From contig NC_088916.1 of the NCBI RefSeq assembly GCF_963576675.1, positions 13,430,501 to 13,494,500 on the forward strand: a stretch of 64,000 nt of DNA, given 5' to 3'. This document shows positions 56,095 through 64,000 of the stretch, piece after piece. Every line of letters starts with the position of its first letter. Positions within the stretch are counted from its first letter, which is position 1. The stretch comes from Euphorbia lathyris. Taxonomy: Eukaryota > Streptophyta > Magnoliopsida > Malpighiales > Euphorbiaceae. Position numbers and translations under genes: made by a program. The notes under the pieces were generated by a model, which did no database searches, was not told the origin of the DNA, and saw only the letters and a list, made by a program, of their open reading frames with translations.

Positions 56095-56997
56095 AGAGTT
56101 TGTTTTAGAATTACCCACAAAAATTTGATTTCATTACAAGCAATGCACATCAATCCTACTTCCTAGGAATAAGACACAACAATAAATTAATACCTAATTC
56201 CTTGTAAATAAAGAAAAGGAAATTGATTGATGAAAATCTTAATTCCCAATCTGTGGCCAAAAAACTGTTGAGCAGTTATATTGAACAAGAATGAAATTAA
56301 GATTGTCTATCTGTTAGGGTAATCAAATGAGATAGATAATTCAAAATATATAAAAAAGGAAACGAGAATTATATTATCTACGGATACCCTATTCATTAGG
56401 GGTGCACGTGGTCGGTTAAACATTTGATGGTTTTTTAAAAAATACTAACCATACACTAATCCATTAAATTCGGTTAACCAATTATTTTGGTCGATTAACC
56501 TTTTATTTCGGTTTCTAACAATTAGTAAACAAAATTAAAAATAATAAAAGAATTCTAATTTTTATTGTGAGTAGGGCGGCGGGTCAATAGCGAATTGAAG
56601 AGATTAACGACGGAAAGAGAGATGTGCGTGCATTGTGGATTATGGATTGTAGAGTGAAGAGGAAGAATTGAAAAAAAAAATCCGTTGATTGTATAAATAA
56701 AAAGTATTTATTTTTTTATTTATCAGGACAATATTGAATATTCTACTTATATTTTAATTTATATAAACAAATTTTAACATAAACTAAATTTTGTTTCTAC
56801 TTGTACTTAGTCAACAAATATTCTATTTCCCAGAACCAAAAATAAGAACAAAAGCAAAATTCTTTGTCTTTTACAATACAATTTTACAATTTGTTTTATA
56901 TACAAAAACAAAAAAGATATGAGATGTTGTATATATTCTACTTTGAAAAAGATAATTAGTATATATTTAGATAACTATCTAATTATATGAGTGTAAT
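56095..56997. other. Gene-free stretch with one isolated hAT-type end
   Basis: TAGGGGTGCACGTGGTCGG at 56397, then CGGTTAACCAATTATTTTGG, resembles a single hAT MITE terminus. I could not find its partner, so this is a truncated remnant. The rest is AT-rich. Confidence 0.45.
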
Positions 56998-57000
56998 TAA

Positions 57001-57584
57001 GGCCTTATTTGATAAGTCATTTAATAATTTAAATTAAAATATTAAACACCTATTTAATTTAAGTGCGTTTGAAAACAATTATTTATCCACCACTTAAATT
57101 AATAAATTAAGTTAAAAAACACTTATTTTGGTTAGTCAAAATATTTAACTTAACATTTCATGTTGCGGATTCGCTTGCAAATTATGGACGGACGGCAACA
57201 GCTTCGATTTGGTGGGATGTTGTCCCAAATTTTTGTGGATCGGTCTTTTTTCATGATCGTGTAGGACGTTGCGTTTATCGCTTTTCCTAATTCTTTGGCT
57301 TCATTTTATTCTTTATTCTTTTTGTATTATGACATTTATTTACTCTTTTAATAAATTTGGTTCGGGACTTTTTTGGGTCTGTGGTGGGGGTGCCAGCATA
57401 GTTGGGATGTCCGCCGCTTACCATTCCTCGCTAACCAATCTTTAATCAAAAAAGTTAAATATTATCAACTAATATTTTTATAATAATTATATCACTCAAT
57501 ATTTTCAACACTTATAATATTCAGCACTTAAAATTCAGTACTTATTTTTTCAGAACTTAATTTTCAGTTTTATCAAACAGCACC
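57001..57584. mobile_element. Tourist-like (PIF/Harbinger) MITE with a LINE tail inside, TSD TAA
   Basis: Left end GGCCTTATTTGATAA; right end, read inward, GGTGCTGTTTGATAA. The 3-bp TSD TAA is at 56998-57000 and 57585-57587. After removal of about 295 bp at 57158-57453 it matches, inverted, the MITE at 31731-32021. Confidence 0.85.
57158..57453 (+). pseudogene. 5'-truncated LINE 3' end inserted in a Tourist MITE
   Basis: It reads VADSLANYGRTATASIWWDV then VPNFCGSVFFHDRVGRCVYR and a stop, the last residues of a plant L1-type RNase H region. Next is a 3' UTR with GGTCTGTGGTGGGGGTGCCA and GATGTCCGCCGCTTACC, ending TTTAATCAAAAAA. Only the final 300 bp was inserted. The tail merges with A residues of the target, so the TSD is not clear. 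Confidence 0.8.
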
Positions 57585-57587
57585 TAA

Positions 57588-58848
57588 GTAACTAATTACA
57601 AATTAATATTATTGAATAATACATAATTATAAATATAAATATAAACAAATGTATTTTTTATATTTTTTTAATATCTGGTATCTCTCTTTCTGTAATTTGT
57701 CTTCTGATTGGTTTCGATGACCTGAATCAATGAACAATCGTCAGAAAAAGGGCCAGAGATCCGGCGAACCCTCTTCGATGCTAAAGTCAGTGAATATTTA
57801 AGAAAATATTGGACCAACTTAGAGCAATGCAGTAAAAAGTCGAGTTAAGAAATGATGTGGCAGCTGAATCTTAAGCTATTTATAGGTAAAATATTGTGTA
57901 CCTGGATACGTATCGACATTTGATTGGTCTTCAGACCCTAAATGTTTGTTCTGAAATACATGCGAATTTGGGTAGCGTGCTTTTGAAATCCAACACGATC
58001 ATTGGTCCACGTGTCATCTTTAGGCAGCTTCCGAAGAGATGTTAAACAATCGAAGGTCAGTATTTGACCGAAGAAAAGTACGTTCATAGGCCTTAATGAA
58101 ACCGGACCCGAATGTTGACTTCGGGATAAAGCTAGAACCCATTGTCCTAAGACCTATTCAAACGATACCATATCAATATTTGACATCTGGTTGGTTTCAA
58201 TTAACCAGACTTTCTATTGCTCATCTAAAGTCTTTGTGCGGTTCAAAGTTCATCATGCAGAATTTGTTTAGGTCATTGGCCCGTCCGAAATAAATATCTT
58301 CAAAATTTGACAGTATTACTTAATATTAATCAAAGGTCTAGTTGATCACCACATCTCCCTTTTCGATAAATGTCCTCAAGAGCCACTCAAAATTCAGATT
58401 TCAAGATGAAAGCTTTTCCCTAAGCAAGATGTCTAATATTTACAATGCTTTAGTAGTTAAAGGTCGAAATACTATCTTAATTTTTAGAATACCAAAATTA
58501 TAATAGTAACCATTAACCATTATCTTTAAAATTAAAAACCATACACGGAGTATCAGTTAACTTTATTTTCAGTTGTTGGTTTTCCATATTTTTGGTGTGC
58601 ATCCTATCTTTTTCCATCCTTAGAGTAGAATTAAGAAGAGGGTGGCCACCGCCTAGTGGTGTCTAATAATAAGGAATACCCCACCGGAGTTGAAATAATT
58701 TAAATACTTCCCCATCGTATTTTCTATTTACCTTCAACTTCTAACCGGCGGCTGCGGTGGCCAAACATCAATCAATTTAGGAACAAAATTTCATTTTCTT
58801 GGTTTTCATCATGCATGCCTACCCCATTCCCATTTTTCAGAATTTTTA
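57588..58848. other. Unassigned stretch
   Basis: No coding homology. A frame at 58096-58293 has no domain. Between 57700 and 58320 the sequence is less AT-rich than its surroundings, but I recognise nothing. Confidence 0.4.
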
Positions 58849-59325
58849 GGCTTAATACATCCTTTGTCCCTGAACTTATCCGAAAAATTTAATTGGCCCA
58901 TTAACTTTTAAAATATCCCGATAATACTCTTAACTTATATAAAATATTCAGTTAGCCTACTGAACTTACACAAAATGTAATCTCGGTTGCAAAAAAAGTA
59001 AGTTAAATGCGAAAAATATATTGCACGCATCTTAGAAAAGGTAAAACGACCAAGATCGAAATATGTGATTCTAATATTAGAGAAGACAAGTTTTATAGTT
59101 GAGCAAGTAATAACTTCTTTTTTAATCTATTTTTGAATTATGTAACAGCTTGCATAAAATGCGTGGAAATACATCTTCCGCGTTTAACTTAATTTTTTCT
59201 TGTAATCGAGTGATCAATTGATTACATTTTACGCAAGTTCACGGGGCTAATTGAATATTTTATGCAAGTTGAGGGGACAATCAAATTTTTTCGACAAGTT
59301 AAGGAGACAAATGATGTATTAAGCC
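58849..59325. mobile_element. Foldback element, 477 bp
   Basis: Left end GGCTTAATACATCCTTTGTC; right end, read inward, GGCTTAATACATCATTTGTC. Arms contain CCCTGAACTTATCCGAAAAA and, inverted, CCTTAACTTGTCGAAAAAAT, followed by CTTAACTTATATAAAATATT-type units. The T-run to the right blurs the TSD. Confidence 0.72.
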
Positions 59326-59522
59326 TTTTTTTTATATTGTATAAACCCCTCTATGATTTTTTTTTTTTTTTGTATATATAAATGATTTAAATATTTTTAT
59401 TCATTTAATGAATTTAGAGCTCCTTTTATTTTATAAAAAGAATATAATTTAAAAATATCTTTCTATCAACTATATGTGAATTTCCTAAAATAAAACTAAG
59501 GTGCCACTTTAAAATTTTAGAA

Positions 59523-60006
59523 GGGTAAATTACACCCATGAACACTGAACTTTACCCATTTTAATATTATGGTCACAGAACCTTAATTTTTAACGGTATG
59601 ACAACTAAATTTTACACTTTGTAATATCGGTGGCCACTCAATTTTAACTAACTCCTCAAAATGATTGTTAACGGCCTCAAAATAAAAATATTCAAGAATT
59701 AAAGTTGCTCAGAACGATATTTACTATGAAACCACATTTTTTATTTTCCAAAATCACCTTTTTTGAAGCTTTCACTCTTTAAAAATTCACTTTCTTTTTC
59801 CTAAAACAACAACATCTGAATGACCTCAAAACGAAAATTTTTAAGAATTAAAGTTCCTTAGAATATAATTAACTCTTCGAATTTTGTATTTTGAGACCGC
59901 CAATGGTCGTTTTGAAGTGTTAAGTGGCCACCGGTGTTAAAAAGTGTAAAGTTTAGTGGTCATACCGTTAAGAATTGAAGTTCAGTAGCTATAATGTATT
60001 TCACCC
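59523..60006. mobile_element. Foldback element, shared-core family, copy 6, 10-bp TSD AATTTTAGAA
   Basis: Left end GGGTAAATTACACCCATGAA; right end, read inward, GGGTGAAATACATTATAGCT. Perfect 10-bp TSDs AATTTTAGAA lie at 59513-59522 and 60007-60016. The core holds AACGGCCTCAAAATAAAAAT, AAGAATTAAAGTTGCTCAGA, then a direct second copy, GACCTCAAAACGAAAATTTT, and AAGAATTAAAGTTCCTTAGA. A 10-bp TSD lies within the Mutator range. Confidence 0.85.
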
Positions 60007-60016
60007 AATTTTAGAA

Positions 60017-60725
60017 TTTATTTTAGAGAAAAAAAATTATTGTCATTTTTCATCCTTCCATCTTTTAATTATTTTTTCATATTATTTGTATTTTTGTATT
60101 TTTATGTCTTTCATCTTGTTTCGAATTTATATCACTTATTGACTTTTTCCATTTGATTCACATTTGTGATCTATAAGTTTATTTCATTTGATTCTTTTTC
60201 AAATCTAATATGAATGAAAACCGTTTATTTTGACAACCCAAAATTAGTGTAATGTAGATTAATTTAGATCTACATAATTTTAGTAGAATTATAAATCCGT
60301 TTATTTCGAATAATTACTATGATGAAATTTGGATCAAGCTTACTTTCCGTAAATCTGGATTTGTAATATTTCATTTAATTTGTGATTTGTTTTCTTGTTT
60401 TACTATAGGTTAACCTTTTATGATTTCTATTACTTGATGGTTTATTTTCTTCTCTTTATTAAATTTATACGGTTTTATCTTGAATTTATGTCATTTTATT
60501 TTTATTATATTCTTTCTTTAATAAAATGTGCTTTAAGAAAAAAGTGATAAAGTGCAAAAATATCTCTAACACTTACAGTTAGGACAAATTTTACTTCTAA
60601 TTTCGAAAATTATGCAATTTTATGGTAAAATTGCTTCTGAGTTTTTTTACATCTTATCCCTTAAAAATTTGGGTTTTAAAATTGTATTTTCTATTTATTT
60701 TAAATAGTATTTTTTTTTTGTTTTT

Positions 60726-60757
<32 letters not shown>

Positions 60758-60888
60758 GTAGTAGTTGTTGGGAGGACGCAAGGAAGAGGAGATTTAGTGG
60801 GGCCTATGTTGTGACCAGGCCGATTCTTGAAATAGAAAGATCAGTCACCACTTCCATGTAAACTAAAGCCGCCTTCCACTGTTTTTTT
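60017..60888. other. Gene-free AT-rich stretch
   Basis: A TAA microsatellite lies at about 60729-60757. Sequence at 60538-60650 (AAAGTGATAAAGTGCAAAAA, GACAAATTTTACTTCTAAT) resembles one arm of the foldback at 52018-52529. A frame at 60622-60861 spans the microsatellite and has no domain. Confidence 0.5.
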
Positions 60889-61764
60889 GGGCTAATTATA
60901 AATCTGACCCAACTAAAGGATCTCATTTACATATTTAACCCATCTTATTTCCATTTTATTAAATTAGACACTTTCACCAATTTTGGACAAAATGACCCTT
61001 AGTTGTTTCTGATCGATCATCCTCCTCTTCCACTGCTTCGTCTTCGTCTTCCTCACTATTTCGTCTTCCGCTGCTTCGTTTTCATCTTTCTTCTTCTTCT
61101 TCTTCTTCTTCTTCTTCTTCTTCTTCTTCGTTTCAATTTCTTCTTCGCTTCATCTTCTTCAATTTCTGATACCAATCATTATCGACTTTTGAGATTATTG
61201 ACGTATTATGTTCAATTTCTCATAGAAATTGTATGTTTTTAGCTTATACGCTTGCTTTTCTCGTTGGTCTTGCCTCTTTCTTCATTTGTAATGGTATCAT
61301 TTCAATTTCCTCTATTTTCCACAATTTTTTTCAATTTTCCTCCATTGCTGTCGCATTTGTGACGAAATTTGGCGCATTTCATCACAAATGCGACAAAAGT
61401 TGTCGCATTTGTGACGAAATGCGACAGCAATGGAGGAAAATTGAGAAAAATTGTGGAAAATAGAGGAAATTGAAACGATACCATTACAAATGAAGAAAGA
61501 GGCAAGACCAACGAGAAAAGCAAGCGTATAAGCTAAAAACATATATTTCTATGGGAAATTGAACATAATACGTCAATAATCTCAAAAATCGATAATGATT
61601 GGTATCAGAAATTGAAGAAGAAGAAGAAGAAGATCGATGATTGAATAGAACTAAGGGTAATTTTGTCCAAAATGGTTGAAAGTGTCTAATTTGGTAAGAT
61701 GGAAACAAAGTGAGTTAGATATGTAAAAGGTCCCTCTTAATTGGGCTAGATTTGTAATTAGCCC
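60889..61764. mobile_element. Large foldback element with mirrored microsatellites, 876 bp
   Basis: Left end GGGCTAATTATAAATCTGAC; right end, read inward, GGGCTAATTACAAATCTAGC. The arms correspond over about 400 bp each, including GACACTTTCACCAATTTTGG, and the right arm inverts to match. The left arm has a CTT microsatellite (61088-61132), and the right arm the complementary but shorter GAA run (61613-61632). The centre (61346-61432) is an inverted TGTCGCATTTGTGACGAAAT pair that can form a near-perfect hairpin. Mirror-image frames on both strands are a result of this symmetry. Confidence 0.75.
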
Positions 61765-61789
61765 GTTTTTCCCACTGTTATTAATATTA

Positions 61790-62445
61790 GGGTAATTAAT
61801 TTATTAGTCCTTATATTTTGACAAAACATATTATTTAGTCTTTGTATTTTTAAAAATATACGATAAGGTCTCTAATTTTTTTCTCGATGAACTGTTTAGT
61901 TCCTAGCGTTTTTTCGGTGAACTGTTTAGTTCCTACCGTTAGACTCTCATGAAGATTCTGTTAGTCAATTTGGATTTGAGTTAAAATCTATTTAAAATAA
62001 AAATGTAATGCCTTAACTACTATTTACCACAAAATAAAATATATAAGACTATTATCTTCATTGTTTCTCATCTCTGCATTCTTCTTTTCCTTTATTTTCC
62101 TTTCCTTTAGACTCTACTGCATCTGAAATCAACTTTGAGTGTTCTTCTTCTTGATTTTCTTCTTAATCTTTCAAATTCGTAAGCATTGGGTTTGTGTTCT
62201 TTTTCTTGTTCTCCGTACAAATAGCTTCTTCTTCTAAATTGATTTTCCTCTTCTGAAATTTGAAGGTAAATAGTAAATGGTAATTTAGTCATTTCGATTT
62301 CATAAACGGTAAAAAATCTAACAAACAAACGGAAGAATTAAACAGTTCACTGAGAAAAATGTTAGGGACCTTACACTGTGTTTTTGAAAACACATGGACT
62401 AAACAGTGTGTTTTCAAAATATAGGGACTAATAAATTAATTACCC
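61790..62445. mobile_element. Mutator-like foldback element, 656 bp, 9-bp TSD TTAATATTA
   Basis: Left end GGGTAATTAATTTATTAGTC; right end, read inward, the same 20 bases. Perfect 9-bp TSDs TTAATATTA lie at 61781-61789 and 62446-62454. Arms contain ATTTAGTCTTTGTATTTTTA and ACTGTTTAGTTCCTA words in repetition, with inverted partners on the right. A 9-bp TSD with GGG ends fits Mutator-like foldback MITEs. Confidence 0.88.
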
Positions 62446-62640
62446 TTAATATTACTATAATTAAAAGGAAATAACTAATCTATATATAATATAATATAAA
62501 ACAGTAACGATACATAACATAAGTTTTAGATTTTCTTTTTAAAAAGGACGAGAAAGATTTTCATCTACGTAGCACTCTGTTGTTTATTGGTCATTCCGCA
62601 CTCGTCATTGATGCAAGATTTGATCCCGTCACTCTTTAGT

Positions 62641-64000
62641 CGTCAAATTCATTTCTTCTCTTTTGTTTAAGGGTTTTATGGTGAAAAGGGTGAGGGATAG
62701 ATCTAGGGAGAGGGGGGTGGCTGGTGGCGGTGAGGGAATTGTGGCGGCTAGGGCATGGGCGGAGCAGGATGGCGAGGCAGGCATGGATGGGAGTGGCGGC
62801 GTGGAAAGTTGGGGAGGGATGGGCGTGGAGGGGAAGGAGGGCGGGGGACGTTTGAAGGGGTTAGATCTGGGGGGGAGAAGGGCGGCGAGGCTGGGGGATT
62901 TTGGGCCGATGGGAGGGGAGGCGTGTGGGAGGCAAAGGAGGTGCCGCATGTAGCAGCGTTGCGGCTGGGGGAGGGAGATCGGCAGGTCTGGGCGGATAGG
63001 GCGTAGGGATCGACGCTGGTTTCTGATGCAGGGGGCAAGGCGCCTCCTATGGCGAGTGGCGAGGCTGGGCAGGCTGGATCCGGCGATGGGGGAAGTGCCG
63101 AGGTGGCTGAGAGTGGCGCAGGCACCACCGGGTGGGGTGCTGAGATTGCTAGGCATGTCGCAGGCACCGCATGGCGGAGTGCCGAGGTAGCTGGGCAGGG
63201 CGCAGGCACCGCCGGGCGGAGTGCTGGAATTGTCGGTATTTATACTGGGCAAGGGTTTCCGGGTGCCAGTACTGGGAAAGGCGATGGAGTTAGGGCCCCG
63301 AGCAGTGCCGGGCAGGATGGGGCGATGACAGAGGGGCAAAATGCCCCGGGGCTGGATCATTGTAATAGAACGGGTACTGTGGGTGTTGAGTGTGGGACTC
63401 GGGTCCAGGGGAACGCGGTTTCCCCCAAGTCTAGGGTTAGTACAACTGAAACATGGAAAAGCTCTTGGAAGGATACGGTTATGGGGGTGGTTGAGGAGGA
63501 GCCTTGTATGGAGGAAGTTTTAATGGTGGGGGAGTCTGATGATTTGTACTCTGATTCTGATGAGGAGGAGGGTGTCCAAGACGATCCTCTTTGTCCTGTG
63601 ATTAGGCTCTCCTCAGCGGAGAAGCAGGAGCTCAGGGAGAAATGGAAGGTGTCTTTAAGTGTTACTGTGCTTGGGAAGAGAATTAGTTTTAACTATTTTG
63701 CCCAAAGAATCCAAGCTCAGTGGGCAAGAAAAGGGAAAGTCAGTATTACTGACCTGAAAAATGACTACTATGTCATCAAATTTACCAGAGTTGAGGATTA
63801 TAATGCTGTGATCAAGGGGGGTCCGTATATTATTTACAACCATGTCTTGGCTTTACGGCCTTGGGTTCCAAATTTTAATCCCCATGATTGTTCAGTTAAT
63901 AGATCTTGACTTGGGTTAGGTTCCCGGGTCTTCCCATTGAATATTACAGTGAGAAGTTTCTTAGCAAAATAGGAGGTATGGTTGGGAAGGTCCACCATGT
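62641..64000 (+). pseudogene. LINE ORF1 with DUF4283 domain, GC-rich, running off the window
   Basis: An open frame from ATG 63049 to 63909 (286 residues) has a Gly/Ala/Ser-rich low-complexity first half and an acidic stretch (LYSDSDEEEG). The DUF4283 region follows at residues 195-281, with LREKWKVSLSVTVLGKRISF, NDYYVIKFTRVEDYNAVIKG and NHVLALRPWVPNF. It stops at 63907-63909. After one frame change the reading continues WVRFPGLPIEYYSEKFLAKI, GGMVGKVHH to the window edge, the expected continuation of ORF1. So it is one base out of frame. 62663-63360 is strikingly GC- and G-rich compared with its surroundings and probably belongs to the LINE 5' region. Confidence 0.85.

Noticed and set aside
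61003..61708. Paired frames on both strands encoding nearly the same peptide (LAYTLAFLVGLASFF)
   Set aside because: Both are mirror images produced by the inverted arms of the foldback at 60889-61764; no domain or gene context.
60880..61775. A 9-bp TSD for the 60889-61764 foldback
   Set aside because: Flanks are T-runs (TGTTTTTTT and GTTTTTCCC) that agree only partly; I could not distinguish homopolymer from duplication.
62629..63360. Long proline-rich minus-strand frame of 243 codons
   Set aside because: It is the reverse complement of the GC-rich LINE ORF1 5' part. The plus-strand frame continues into a recognised DUF4283 domain, the minus-strand one into nothing.

Overview
The window looks like intergenic DNA of a flowering plant, almost certainly a eudicot. 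It is AT-rich and packed with plant-type transposable elements: Ty1/copia, L1-type LINEs, tRNA-derived SINEs, TRIMs, hAT and PIF/Harbinger MITEs, and Mutator-like foldback elements. I see one intact host gene, a cytokinin-response-factor type AP2/ERF transcription factor at 47467-48141 (+). There are no rRNA genes, functional tRNA genes or CRISPR arrays. All work is by eye; family names rest on motifs, terminal repeats and target-site duplications (TSDs) visible in the sequence.

Layout. 0-5 kb: a hAT element with a perfect 8-bp TSD splits a LINE RNase H remnant; then a TRIM (2217-2627) and a three-level nest, SINE in hAT in hAT (3604-4881). 5-13 kb: LINE RT and ORF1 remnants, a second TRIM (8270-8803), a LINE 3' end (11.0-12.27 kb) behind an LTR-like insertion, and a foldback element. 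13-17 kb: AT-rich DNA, two foldback elements (one carrying a hAT MITE) and a second SINE. 17.4-24.1 kb: a 4.9-kb minus-strand copia element (18677-23587, TSD AAATT) inside an older copia RT/RNase H remnant. 25-31 kb: a hAT MITE, five foldback elements and a degenerate A-rich repeat. 31.4-34.3 kb: a LINE RT fragment split by a Tourist MITE, a small hAT, and a 1-kb PIF/Harbinger MITE. 34.87-46.15 kb: a Mutator-like foldback element containing a complete 10.2-kb copia element (35257-45490, TSD TTTAT), whose 5' LTR itself carries a 612-bp hAT-like insertion. 46.4-48.2 kb: a LINE ORF1 remnant, then the AP2/ERF gene. 48.8-62.4 kb: foldback elements, LINE and copia fragments, a Tourist MITE with a LINE tail inside it, and a 125-bp retro-insertion. 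62.6-64 kb: a GC-rich LINE ORF1 that runs off the window.

The elements do not form a pathway; the useful reading is stratigraphic. Nesting and TSDs give insertion order, and the two LTRs of the 10.2-kb copia differ at about 37 aligned positions (about 1.8 percent by eye), which makes it a young insertion and gives a clock for the hAT-like element inside it. The most unusual pattern is a set of long inverted-repeat elements: six share one internal core but have different ends, and several unrelated ones have arms built of degenerate units of about 40 bp.
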